This document shows, piece after piece, positions 41,425 through 50,409 of a stretch of DNA of 64,000 bases. Position 1 is the first letter of the stretch. Every line of letters begins with the position of its first letter. Source of the DNA: Microglena sp. YARC. Its lineage: Eukaryota > Chlorophyta > Chlorophyceae > Chlamydomonadales > Chlamydomonadaceae. The notes under the pieces were generated by a model. That model saw only the letters and a list, made by a program, of their open reading frames with translations. It made no database searches and was not told the origin of the DNA. The position numbers and the translations under genes were made by a program. The stretch covers positions 45,198,945-45,262,944 of the forward strand of contig CM039462.1 in the NCBI GenBank assembly GCA_022414725.1. Reading direction: 5' to 3'.

Positions 41425-41660
41425 AATGCCACGATGAGATGACGCACACGGCGGCCCCTCGTCCAGACTCATCACGCACACGGTGGCGGCTTCTCGCATC
41501 ATGGCGGCACCTGTCGAGTCACATCACATGGCGACCGACCTCTCGCATTACATGACGGCGGAACCTGTGTAGAGTCGAGGCAAAGATAACAAACAACACT
41601 TGGATGAGAACCGTCTCACATTAACATATAACAAGCGGTGAAGCCCCTTTCACCTCCCCA
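41425..41660. repeat. Short family A array and start of a family B module
   Basis: A units end at about 41585. The B block AAAGATAACAAACAACACTT is present, but B switches to the ankyrin promoter block (GGAGAGGATCCAGTGGCACA, here duplicated) instead of its usual GGGCGACCGG part. Confidence 0.85.
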
Positions 41661-41911
41661 CAGCGGAGAGGATCCAGTGGCACACGTCGGAGAGGATCCA
41701 GTGGCACACGTCGGACATCCATCCTCGACCGCATGCCGCAGTGGACTTCGCACACGCATTTTAACCCTAAACCCGTGTGTGGGTTTAGAATACCCAAACG
41801 GAGTATAAATTCTGGGACAAATCCATTTCCTTACATATTTTCTCAATCATCATCACGAAATATCCACTTGATAAGCAGGTCACGTCGGAGGACGAGGAGG
41901 AGGAGATTGTG
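41632..41911 (+). promoter_or_regulatory. Upstream region of ankyrin gene 2 with TATA-like box
   Basis: TATAAAT at 41804-41810. Nearly identical to 38040-38305 apart from an extra GGAGAGGATCCAGTGGCACA unit and a few substitutions. Confidence 0.55.
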
Positions 41912-43771
41912 ATGCACACTCGGACCGGTATGGAAGCGCTTAATATGGACCTCGTGGTTTTGATCATGCGCCGAGCAGGCAGTTGGCAAAAGGACGGGAA
42001 CTGGATGCACGCGGGATTCATCAGTCGAGCCATGCATACTGCTTTCGCGGATGACGTTGCATGTGAAGCACAGGCGCTAGTGGACAGATGTGATCATCTC
42101 AATCAGAACCCCATGAGGATAGCGTGTAAGGCCGGGCGAGCCGACGTCGTCAGCATATTGCTAAAAGATCACAACGACATCCGGGCATTGGAGTACGCCG
42201 CTGATGGAGGTCATGTGAATCTGTGCAAGCTTCTTATGGATCCGGAGTTTGCAGGCGAGGAGCACTGCGCCAAGGCAGATGCCAATAATGGCCAGGCACT
42301 GAGTGTCGCTGCTAAGGGAGGTCATGTGGATGTCTGCAAGGTTCTGATGGATCCTTTGTTCGCAGGCGAGGAGCACCGTGCCAAAGCTTATACATACTAC
42401 AGCTACGCACTGAGTGCCGCCGCTATTGGAGGCCATCTCGATGTCTGCAAGGTTCTGATGAATCCTGAGTTTGCGGGCGAGAAGCACCGGGCCAAGGCAG
42501 ATGACAACGATAGCCAGTCACTGAGGTACGCCGCTCCGGGAGGCTATCTCGATGTCTGCAAGATTCTGATGAATCCTGAGTTCGCGGGCGAGGAGCACCG
42601 GGCCAAGGCAAATGCCATTGACAGTCTAGCACTGATGATCGCCGCTAGTGGAGGCCATCTCGATGTCTGCAAGATTCTGATGAATCCTGAGTTCGCGGGC
42701 GAGGAGCACCGAGCCAAGGCAGATTCATTATACAGCAAGGCACTAAGTGCCGCCGCTAGTGGAGGCCATCTCGATGTCTGCAAGATTCTGATGAATCCTG
42801 AGTTCGCAGGCGAGGAGCACCGAGCCAAAGCTGATTCATTATACAGCAAGGCACTAAGTGCCGCCGCTAGTGGAGGCCATCTCGATGTCTGCAAGGTTCT
42901 GATGAATCCTGAGTGCGCGGGCGAGGAGCACCGGGCCAAGGCAGATGACTACAACAGTGATGCACTAAGTGCCGCCGCTCGGCGAGGCTATATCGATATC
43001 TGCAAGGTTCTGATGGATCCTTTGTTAGCGGGCGAGGAGCACCGAGCCAAGGCAGATGACTACAACAGCCAGGCACTGAGTTCCGCCGCTAGTGGAGGCC
43101 ATCTCGATGTCTGCAAGATTCTGATGAATCCCGAGTTCGCGGGCGAGGAGCACCGGGCCAAGGCAGATGACTACAACAGCCAGGCACTGAGTTCCGCCGC
43201 TAGTGGAGGCCATCTCGATGTCTGCAAGATTCTGATGAATCCCGAGTTCGCGGGCGAGGAGCACCGGGCCAAGGCAGATGACTACAACAGCCAGGCACTG
43301 AGTTCCGCCGCTAGTGGAGGCCATCTCGATGTCTGCAAGATTCTGATGAATCCCGAGTTCGCGGGCGAGGAGCACCGGGCCAAGGCAGATGACTACAACA
43401 GCCAGGCACTGAGTTCCGCCGCTAGTGGAGGCTATCTCGATGTCTGCAAGATTCTGATGAATCCTGAGTTCGCGGGCGAGGAGCACCGAGCCAAAGCAGA
43501 TGACGACAACAGTCAGGCACTGAGTGCCGGCGCTAAGGGAGGTCATATGGATGTCTGCAAGGTTCTGATGGATCCTTTGTTCGCAGGCGAGGAGCACCGA
43601 GCCAAGGCAGATGACGACAACAGTCAGGCACTGAGGGCCGGCGCTAAGGGAGGTCATGTGGATGTCTGCAAGATTCTGATGGATCCTTTGTTCGCGGGCG
43701 AGGAGCATCGAGCAGAGAGGCACTGTGTGTCTCCGCTAAGGGAGGCTATCTGGATGTCTGCAAGGTTCTGA
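41912..43771 (+). CDS. Ankyrin-repeat protein 2 (paralogue of 38306), C-terminus frameshifted
   Basis: About 619 residues. The N-terminal ~80 residues are over 95 % identical to gene 1, followed by about 14-15 repeats of 37 residues. Four successive repeats (about 43045-43440) are nearly identical at DNA level, which shows recent tandem expansion. Near 43710 a deletion of 19 bases relative to gene 1 (between CATCGAG and CAGAGAGG) shifts the frame and replaces the last repeats by a short unrelated tail. Role as for gene 1: a likely ubiquitin-ligase adaptor. Confidence 0.82.
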   Translation: MHTRTGMEALNMDLVVLIMRRAGSWQKDGNWMHAGFISRAMHTAFADDVACEAQALVDRCDHLNQNPMRIACKAGRADVVSILLKDHNDIRALEYAADGGHVNLCKLLMDPEFAGEEHCAKADANNGQALSVAAKGGHVDVCKVLMDPLFAGEEHRAKAYTYYSYALSAAAIGGHLDVCKVLMNPEFAGEKHRAKADDNDSQSLRYAAPGGYLDVCKILMNPEFAGEEHRAKANAIDSLALMIAASGGHLDVCKILMNPEFAGEEHRAKADSLYSKALSAAASGGHLDVCKILMNPEFAGEEHRAKADSLYSKALSAAASGGHLDVCKVLMNPECAGEEHRAKADDYNSDALSAAARRGYIDICKVLMDPLLAGEEHRAKADDYNSQALSSAASGGHLDVCKILMNPEFAGEEHRAKADDYNSQALSSAASGGHLDVCKILMNPEFAGEEHRAKADDYNSQALSSAASGGHLDVCKILMNPEFAGEEHRAKADDYNSQALSSAASGGYLDVCKILMNPEFAGEEHRAKADDDNSQALSAGAKGGHMDVCKVLMDPLFAGEEHRAKADDDNSQALRAGAKGGHVDVCKILMDPLFAGEEHRAERHCVSPLREAIWMSARF

Positions 43772-43952
43772 TGGATTCTTTGTTACACTCGACGGGCGGA
43801 GGACCACCGTGCCAAAGCAGATGACATTAATAGCCATGTTTGTTTGTGGAAGATTCTCTACATTTCGATAGTTATTTTACGTGTCCTCATGTGCAGACAC
43901 ATGTTTCAGAGTCTGTTGTTTGTTAAAGATTCTCTACATTTCGACAGTTATT

Positions 43953-44480
43953 TTACGTGTCCTCGTGTGTACACCTAGGAGGCTTTCTCAAGCAGACCCC
44001 AGTTGACTTACTGTCTTCAGGAGATTTAGCTTCGTAATAGCATGGATCGATACAGAATACACAACTGCACGAAAAACATAACAGCAAGCAGCTCCAGAAT
44101 GCCCTTTTCCTGAGCGGAAGATACCCGAATAGCCTTACGTAATCGTCCATGTATTCCCGTGTGTTTGCCGTGTGCGTATTTTCTATCTCTACAATCTTCT
44201 TCAATCGAGCAGCATTCTGGGCGTACTCAATTTTGGCACCAGATAATAGGTGGATTGTCGTTCCGTCAAACGTGAACATAGTCTTATTCATCACGTTCGA
44301 TGTATGCCTGTAGTAGAATGTCTCTTTGTACAGGTCGAGTATTTCTAAACATTTCTTGGCGTCATCCTCATTATCGAATACCACCGTTCCATGTAAAATA
44401 AAATGTTTGCCATTCCACGTACTGCCTGAAACTGTGAAACACGCATACATGCTGGTATCCAACTTCTTGAAGTTATCCAT
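43953..44480 (-). CDS. Hypothetical protein with C-terminal hydrophobic Cys-rich segment, 175 aa
   Basis: The ATG at 44480 starts MDNFKKLD. The first ~120 residues look like a compact alpha/beta domain (HFILHGTVVF, TIHLLSGAKIEY). A hydrophobic Cys-rich stretch (AFWSCLLLCFSCSCVFC) near residue 130-148 could be a membrane anchor. Family unknown. It converges with ankyrin gene 2. Confidence 0.55.
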   Translation of the reverse strand: MDNFKKLDTSMYACFTVSGSTWNGKHFILHGTVVFDNEDDAKKCLEILDLYKETFYYRHTSNVMNKTMFTFDGTTIHLLSGAKIEYAQNAARLKKIVEIENTHTANTREYMDDYVRLFGYLPLRKRAFWSCLLLCFSCSCVFCIDPCYYEAKSPEDSKSTGVCLRKPPRCTHEDT

Positions 44481-44581
44481 TGTTTCTGTTTTACACAGAA
44501 GAGATAGGGAGGGGTCCCACTTGAATGGCCTATGACTGTGCGCAAAGCAATATAATAGACATAGTCTTGATTTCTTATACT

Positions 44582-45145
44582 TAATGGGCGTTCCTGCCTA
44601 CCGGCCGATTTTGACTACAGTCGGCGGAACAGTAAAATGAAACATCCCAATAAACGGTATAAGGCGTCGACAGACATTAGTGTACGAGTGGATGGTCCTA
44701 CAAAATGGCCCGTTCAGCAAAGAAACCTCCTTTCATGACGCATTGCACATCAACAAAGACCCCGTGTTCTTTTGGGCCACGGTACCGCGGAAGAGTCGAT
44801 CGCTTAAGTGCGGCTGGTCCTTCAATGGACACTCTCGAAAGTACCGACAAAAGAACGATACGGAGTCTGCAGATACCTTAAAATACAGAGCCGTGATCTA
44901 AAAAAGAACCACGATATTCTCGTTAACATCCTGCAATTTGTTGATTCAAAATCGTATTGGTGTTCCACTGCCCCGTGGGTTGCTACACCATTTGGTAAGG
45001 TGTGCCGTACACTCCAGAAAACGGTTTCGTTTTAGTATTCCGTCGAGTGTAGTTGCGAAACATGGTATGGAGCGGATTTGTGATTCCTTGATGCTTATGT
45101 CTCAAGATAGCGAGTCGTTCAAGATGCTGCTTCTAATATAAAAAA
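44582..45145 (-). mobile_element. TIR element family 2, interrupted by a family 1 element
   Basis: The left part TAATGGGCGTTCCTGCC and CGGCCGATTTTGAC matches the reverse complement of 63175-63211. After the inserted element, GTTGCGAAACATGGTATGG to TTCTAATA continues the same family-2 sequence (63090-63175 reversed). The second arm is lost near 45145. Confidence 0.85.
44616..45051 (+). mobile_element. TIR element family 1 (436 bp) inserted in family 2
   Basis: Both ends are TA: TACAGTCGGCGG at 44616 and GTCGAGTGTA ending at 45051. The uninterrupted family-2 copy reads GACTGGTTGCG here, so the insertion duplicated a TA (or TG/TA) target. Internal frames include an F-box-like segment at about 44890-45035 (HDILVNILQFVD...KVCRTLQKTV). 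It is about 93 % identical to the 30690 copy. Confidence 0.88.
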
Positions 45146-45600
45146 AAGTTCGAGAGCTATGTCATATATAGCGTTGCATCTCACAATATCATTCGCTTCT
45201 TCTATACAAATGCAAATTATATTTCTTACATTAAGGAATTCAAGTTTTCATCAAGTTTTGTAACCGATCTTGTCAATACAGATATTGTCTTCAGGAGTTT
45301 GATTAACACAAAACATTCAAGGACTGTAAAGACCAGAAGTTACATCTTCAAAGTAGCCTGAAAAGTCCAAGTGCTAGATCACATCGTGCGCATCAATAAT
45401 TATTTTCAAAGCGTTCCTGTCTCATAATCAAATATCTGGGCACACGCAGCGATATTTTAGCTAGAGCAAACTGAACACATTTCTGAGGATTGCTACACCA
45501 TTTGGTTACACCGTAAGGTGTGCCGTACACTCCAGAAAACGGTTTCATTTTAGTATTCCGTCGAGTGTAACAGAAGACCTAGATTCTGTCCAGATGTACT
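45145..45600. repeat. Family E dispersed repeat and family 1 end fragment
   Basis: TTTTGTAACCGATCTTGTCA and CATCGTGCGCATCAATAAT blocks (45255-45470) match 62862-63030, 48080-48135 and parts of 33236 and 37201. At 45490-45569 only the right end of a family 1 element is present (TTACACCGTAAGG to GTCGAGTGTA). No gene is supported. Confidence 0.75.
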
Positions 45601-45676
45601 CGGGGCCAGCCGCCTCTGGATCCATCAGCAGCAAGCAGACATAGGCGTGACCTTCCTTTGCAGCCTCCCACAAGAC

Positions 45677-47851
45677 CTAGCTGTCGTTAGAGTTCGCCAG
45701 GGCCCTGAACTCAAGTCCAGCCACCGCTGGATCCATCAGCAGCTTGTAGACATCTGCGTGACCGTCCTTCGCAGCCTCCCGCAATGCTCTGCTTTTGACA
45801 GAGTTCGCCAGGGCCCTGAACTCAAGTCCAGTCACCGCTGGATCCATCAGCAGCTTGCAGACATCTGCGTGACCTTCCTTGGCAGCTGCCCACAAGGCCC
45901 TGCTGTTGACAGAGTTCGCCAGGGCCCTGAACTCAAGTCCAGCCACAGCTGGATCCATCAGCAGCTTGCAGACATCTGCGTGACCTGCATTGGCACCCAC
46001 AAACAAGGTCCAGCTGTCGCTAGAGTTCGCCCGGGCCCTGTACTTGAGTCCAGCCACATCTGGATCCATCAGCAGCTTGCAGACATCTGCGTGACCTTCC
46101 TTTGCAGACACCACCAATGCCCAGCTGTCGTCGGAGTTCGCCTGGGCCCTGTACTCAAGTCCAGCCACAGCTGGATCCATGAGCAGCTTGCAGACATCTG
46201 CGTGGCCTTCTTTGGCAGCCGCCCCCAAGGCCCTGCTGTAGCTAGAGTTCGCCCGGGCCCTGAACTCAAGTCCAGCCACCTCTGGATCCATGAGCAGCTT
46301 GCAGACATCTGCGTGACCTCCATAGGCAGCCGCCCACAATGCCCAGCTGTCGTCGGAGTTTGCCCGGGCCCTGAACTCAACTCCAGCCACCTCTGGATCC
46401 ATCAGCAGCTTGCAGACATCGGCGTGACCTTCCTCTGCAGCCGCCCACAAGGCCAAGCTGTTGAGAGAGTTCGCGCGGGCCCTGAACTCAAGTCCAGCCA
46501 CCTCTGGATCCATCAACAGCTTGCAGACATCTGCGTGACCTGCCTTGGCAGCCAGCCACAAGGCCCTGCTGTCGCTAGAGTTCGCCTGGGCCCTGAACTC
46601 AATTCCAGCCACCTCTGGATCCATCAGCATCTTGCAGAGATCTGTGTGACCTGCCTTGGCAGCCGTCCTCAAGGCCCTGCTGTCGCTAGAGTTCGCCCTG
46701 GCCCTGAACTCAAGTCCAGCCACCGCTGGATCCATGAGCATCTTGCAGACATCTGCGTGACCTGCATTGGCAGCCGCCCACAAGGCCCAGCTGTCGTCGG
46801 AGTTCGCCAGGGCCATGTACTCAAGTCCAGCCACCTCTGGATCCATCATCAGCTTGCAGACATCTGTGTGACCTTCCTTGGCAGCTGCCCACAATGCTCT
46901 GCTGTCGCTAGAGTTCGCCAGGGCCCTGAACTCAAGTCCAGCCACCGCTGGATCCATGAGCAGCTTGCAGACATCGGCGTGACCTTCATTGGCAGCCGCC
47001 CACAAGGCCCTGCTGTCTCTAGAGTTCGCCAGGGCCCTGAACTCAATTCCAGCCACCGCTGGATCCATCAGCAATTTGCAGACATCTGCTTGACCTTCAT
47101 TGGCACACACAAACAAGGCCCTGCTGTCTCTAGAGTTCGCCAGGGCCCTGAACTCAAGTCCAGCCACCGCTGGATCCATCAGCATCTTGCAGACATCTGC
47201 GTGGCCTTCCTTGGCACTCACCAACAATGCCAAGCTGTCGCTAGAGTTTGCCTGGGCCCTGAAATCGAGTCCAGCAACCGCTGGATCCATCAAAAGCAAG
47301 CAGACATCGGTGTGACCTGCCTTGGAAGCCTCACACAATGCCCAGCTGTCGCTAGCGTTCGCCCGGGCCCTATACTCAAGTCCAGCCACCGCTGGATCCA
47401 TAAGCAACTTGCAGACATCGGCGTGACCTTCCTTGGCGGCCGCCCATAAGGCCCTGCTGTCGCTAGAGTTCGCCTTGGCCCTGAACTCAAGTCCAGCCAC
47501 CGCTGGATCCATCAGCAGCTTACAGACATCTGCGTGACCGGCCTTGGCACCCACATAGAGAAGATTGTTTTCATTTTGGTTCGCCCTCAATTGTAGGGCC
47601 CCCTGAACCTGTACAAGAGGATTGGACACCAAGCATACTGCTAGAAGGTCGGCGCGCCCCCCTTTCGCCATCATCTCTCCAACTATCTGTGGTGGTTTGA
47701 TCAGTCCGGCAAGGGGCAATCCTGAAAATCTTTTGCGCAGAGTTTTGCACACTAATACAATCTGGGGGTTGGAAGAGAATAGGGCAATACGATCAAGAAT
47801 GTCATGGGGACACGTAAGGAATGGAAACGATGATCGAGTGTGAGATTGCAT
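45677..47851 (-). CDS. F-box ankyrin-repeat protein 3, truncated by a stop
   Basis: The ATG at 47851 (MQSHTRSS) aligns with the 61140 gene (MHSHTRSS); the frame upstream reads through a 9-base repeat and is unlikely to be coding. The F-box-like start is CPHDILDRIALFSSN...VLVCKTLRKRF, then about 17 repeats of 37 residues with the consensus ALWAAAKEGHADVCKLLMDP and AVAGLEFRALANS. The stop at 45677 is a TAG where sister repeats have TGG for Trp; the same frame continues with another repeat (GHAYVCLLLMDPEAAG...) to about 45580. So the end looks like a nonsense mutation. Role: probable SCF adaptor. Confidence 0.83.
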   Translation of the reverse strand: MQSHTRSSFPFLTCPHDILDRIALFSSNPQIVLVCKTLRKRFSGLPLAGLIKPPQIVGEMMAKGGRADLLAVCLVSNPLVQVQGALQLRANQNENNLLYVGAKAGHADVCKLLMDPAVAGLEFRAKANSSDSRALWAAAKEGHADVCKLLMDPAVAGLEYRARANASDSWALCEASKAGHTDVCLLLMDPAVAGLDFRAQANSSDSLALLVSAKEGHADVCKMLMDPAVAGLEFRALANSRDSRALFVCANEGQADVCKLLMDPAVAGIEFRALANSRDSRALWAAANEGHADVCKLLMDPAVAGLEFRALANSSDSRALWAAAKEGHTDVCKLMMDPEVAGLEYMALANSDDSWALWAAANAGHADVCKMLMDPAVAGLEFRARANSSDSRALRTAAKAGHTDLCKMLMDPEVAGIEFRAQANSSDSRALWLAAKAGHADVCKLLMDPEVAGLEFRARANSLNSLALWAAAEEGHADVCKLLMDPEVAGVEFRARANSDDSWALWAAAYGGHADVCKLLMDPEVAGLEFRARANSSYSRALGAAAKEGHADVCKLLMDPAVAGLEYRAQANSDDSWALVVSAKEGHADVCKLLMDPDVAGLKYRARANSSDSWTLFVGANAGHADVCKLLMDPAVAGLEFRALANSVNSRALWAAAKEGHADVCKLLMDPAVTGLEFRALANSVKSRALREAAKDGHADVYKLLMDPAVAGLEFRALANSNDS

Positions 47852-47899
47852 TTCGATGAACATGTGTATATTCATGCAAGCGCACAGGATGGTATAAAT

Positions 47900-47970
47900 A
47901 AATAATGAGTTGGGATAAACCCTATAAACCCTATAAACCCTATAAAACCTATAAACCCTATAAACCCTTG
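47900..47970. repeat. Nine-base tandem repeat CCCTATAAA
   Basis: About six units, resembling but not equal to plant/algal telomere repeats. It lies in the upstream region of ankyrin gene 3, next to AATAAATAATGAGTTGGGAT, which is also upstream of the 61140 gene in the opposite orientation. Confidence 0.9.
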
Positions 47971-48135
47971 GTTGCACTTGCTTGTCGGTAGCTGTAGCGG
48001 TATCTGCAAAGCGGTAGCGGTATCTGCAAAGCGGTAGAACGACACACGATGCACAAGTCGACGCCAGAAACTGAGGACGATTTGTAACCGATCTTGTCAA
48101 TACAGATATTGTCTTCACAAAACATTCAAGGACTG

Positions 48136-48239
48136 TACACTCGACGGAATACTAAAATGAAACAGCTTTCTTGAGTGTACGGTACACCATAAGGTTACAC
48201 TCCAGAAATCTGTTTCATTTAAGTATTCAGTCGAGTGTA
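48136..48239. mobile_element. Short TIR element (104 bp), family 1 derivative (MITE)
   Basis: The arms TACACTCGACGGAATACTAA and (reverse) TACACTCGACTGAATACTTA flank about 48 bases related to the right part of the 428-bp element. Both ends are TA. The left flank is a family E repeat cut at GGACTG. It is a minimal non-autonomous copy. Confidence 0.85.
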
Positions 48240-48311
48240 TTCGCATTCAAGTTGCCAGTTCGAGTCGAGTCGAGTCGAGTCACATCACAGAGCGACTCTT
48301 CCAGTAGTCAG

Positions 48312-48698
48312 TCATGGAAGAAGACCCCCATTGGTGCCCGCGAAGCGCACGGCCTGTACACAGTGCCCTCCTGCCGACCATTCTCGGACCAGCTCCCGTG
48401 CGAGAGAGTCGTACTCGTGTCGAAACACCACCCACTTGCTCGAGGCGCCCACGTGGCTGAACCTCCTCACGGACTGGAGTTCCCCGTCGTTCCACACGTA
48501 CACGTTGAGTTCCAGGTCGTCCGGCAACGCTCCGAGGGCGGCGTTCAGTGCGTGCGTCTTGCCGGTGCCCCCGGCGCCCACCACGACCAGGCACGACTTG
48601 GCTTCGCTTAGGAGGAAGTCGAGGATGATCCGCGTCTTCTCCACGGACGTCTCGCATGTCTCGCGCATCTCTGTGTCTGACATTGGTGATTCGGACAT
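48312..48698 (-). CDS. Small P-loop NTPase-like protein, 128 aa
   Basis: The ATG at 48698 gives an N-terminal helix, then LVVVGAGGTGKTHAL, a full Walker A motif at about residues 37-51. A possible Walker B strand is KWVVFRHEYD. It is far shorter than packaging ATPases or helicases, so it may be a truncated ATPase or a small kinase-like protein. GC-rich, clean frame. Family not recognised. Confidence 0.6.
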   Translation of the reverse strand: MSESPMSDTEMRETCETSVEKTRIILDFLLSEAKSCLVVVGAGGTGKTHALNAALGALPDDLELNVYVWNDGELQSVRRFSHVGASSKWVVFRHEYDSLARELVREWSAGGHCVQAVRFAGTNGGLLP

Positions 48699-48736
48699 CG
48701 CGATTAAAGTAGATTGTCACACACGACGTCACTTTA

Positions 48737-48973
48737 TACTACAAAATGGCCCGTCCAGCAAAGAAACCTCCTTACATGACGCAATGCACATCAACAAAGA
48801 CCCCGTGTTCTTTTGGGCCACGGTACCGGGGAAGAGGCGATCGCTTAAGTGCGGCTGGTCCTTCAATGGACACTCTCGAAAGTACACCCAAGTCAGCGAC
48901 CATTCTTTACGCCAATTTTCTAACGGCGATGTCGTACATTTATTTGTTTCATTTTACTGTTCCGCCGACTGTA
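48737..48973 (+). mobile_element. Family 1 element copy, 5' truncated and recombined
   Basis: It matches the 30690 copy from TACAAAATGGCCCGTCC to CACTCTCGAAAGTAC, then carries unrelated sequence up to a reverse TIR (TACAGTCGGCGGAACAGTAA, ending 48973). The left TIR is missing. Confidence 0.8.
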
Positions 48974-49001
48974 GAATCCAACAAGTGGGTACTCGTCGAC
49001 T

Positions 49002-49135
49002 GGAGCCTCGACCAGTTCAAGTGCTTGCCTGAAGGAGCCTCGACCAGTTCAAGTGCTTGCCTGAAGGAGCCTCGACCAGTTCAAGTGCTTGCCTGAAGGA
49101 GCCTCGACCAGTTCAAGTGCTTGCCTGAAGGAGCC
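49002..49135. repeat. Tandem repeat, 32-base unit, four copies
   Basis: GAGCCTCGACCAGTTCAAGT and GCTTGCCTGAAG repeat exactly. The last copy overlaps the 3' end of the 49113 gene. Confidence 0.95.
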
Positions 49136-49781
49136 GAGATGCTCCTGTACATGTGATGCCATCACACGCATGTTCCCACCAGCACTTGTGGTACACCCAC
49201 GTATTGGAGTCCGGGGCGCACTGCTCCGTGTGTGATGTATCATCGTTTGAAATAGACGATTTGCACATGTAGTTGAGGTACTCAGATTGTACGACACCTT
49301 GGATTGACAGACGTGCGCATGTGCACAAGAACGAATGGAATCCATACAGTTCATCTTTAAGATTGAATTTTTGAGATGCATGGATGCCAATGACAATGAA
49401 TTTAATCTGCGGAGTTTTTGATAGATTCAACATGTGCGACTGTAAGTCAGTAAATGAGAACACCAGTACAGGACGCGGATCGTAGTCAGCGTGCGTCGTC
49501 TTTGTGTACGCAGCAATGTTAGAGATCGCCGCAGTCGTCACGACGTCGTCTAGGAACATCTCATTGTGCAGTTTGTAGCCCAGCGAACGAAGTTCCTTGC
49601 ACAGAGCCACTTCATGACGTGCACAACCACATCCCAAAAAAACAGGTACATACATGCCTTTATCCATGCATCTTGTCGTTAGGTGCCTTGCAATGCCCTT
49701 GATATCCAGTTCTGCGACGGTTGGCGCAATATCCATATCCGGGGGCACAACCAACACACATGGTGGTCGCGGTTGGGGCAT
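49113..49781 (-). CDS. Hypothetical protein, 222 aa, Rossmann-like N-terminus
   Basis: The ATG at 49781 gives MPQPRPPCVLVVPPD. Segments such as VPVFLGCGCARHEVAL and RPVLVFSFTDL suggest an alpha/beta fold with a glycine-rich loop, possibly nucleotide- or SAM-binding, but no definite family. There are many Cys residues in the C-terminal half. The last residues are encoded in the 32-base tandem repeat, so the native C-terminus may have been replaced. Confidence 0.55.
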   Translation of the reverse strand: MPQPRPPCVLVVPPDMDIAPTVAELDIKGIARHLTTRCMDKGMYVPVFLGCGCARHEVALCKELRSLGYKLHNEMFLDDVVTTAAISNIAAYTKTTHADYDPRPVLVFSFTDLQSHMLNLSKTPQIKFIVIGIHASQKFNLKDELYGFHSFLCTCARLSIQGVVQSEYLNYMCKSSISNDDTSHTEQCAPDSNTWVYHKCWWEHACDGITCTGASRLLQAST

Positions 49782-50409
49782 AATTGCTGTCGGGCGGGAT
49801 AGTAAATTCTACGCAAGACCCATTGTAAATGATTATTGCAATTGCATTTATACTCATGCATCTCCAAGCATTGGTTGGAGCTTTTTACACCTGAATGCTT
49901 AAACAAAAGGAAAAAGCACCGGAGCGGGACAGTGGAATTGCACAAACTGAGGAGACGCGTCGTGCATGGAAGAGACCGCATCATGCATGGAAGAGCGGGG
50001 AATCCAATTTAACAGTGGCTAAAAGCGATTGCGTGAAAAATCTTTCTTCTTCATAAAAATGCAAACACTAACACGCAAAACACATACTTATTAAAGGCGA
50101 ACCAATAGACCTGTTCAACTGGTATATTCTGCCGTCAATGGCGTTCTATTTCTAAATGGTGACGTGTGTCACACCGAAATGCGGCCCACGTCTCACTCCT
50201 GGATTCCGTTTTAAGTAAAAACATACTGGTCAATGGGGCAGAGTAGGAATATCTCATGGCGCCCATCCCTGTCAGTACCAGCCCAGATCGCGGATCCGCG
50301 AATGGATCTTAAACACGTTGGCTTCTGTCATTATTCCACGCATGATCATGGCCAACGCAGATGCTTGGAAGCGGGCTACATGCCTGGAAGCAGCCGCCAA
50401 AGCTCATTT
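49782..50409. other. Intergenic region, no supported gene
   Basis: Only short frames are present. A near-repeat GTGCATGGAAGAG-CATGCATGGAAGAG occurs at 49965-49995, and a GGAGCGGGACAGTGGAATTG block resembles family D. Nothing else is seen. Confidence 0.4.

Noticed and set aside
28430..41660. Family A arrays as CRISPR arrays
   Set aside because: Units are continuous minisatellite sequence with slippage; there are no unique equal-length spacers and no cas genes.
45647..47449. 600-codon plus-strand frame opposite ankyrin gene 3
   Set aside because: It is the antisense shadow of the repeats; the minus strand has the F-box start and ankyrin consensus. The same applies to 61344-62672 and 42161-43723.
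47900..47970. CCCTATAAA repeat as a telomere
   Set aside because: It is only about six units, internal, and different from CCCTAAA; sequence continues on both sides.
47852..48118. 89-residue N-terminal extension of ankyrin gene 3 (RVYRVYRFYR)
   Set aside because: It translates the CCCTATAAA repeat and upstream sequence; the paralogue at 61140 starts at the later Met.
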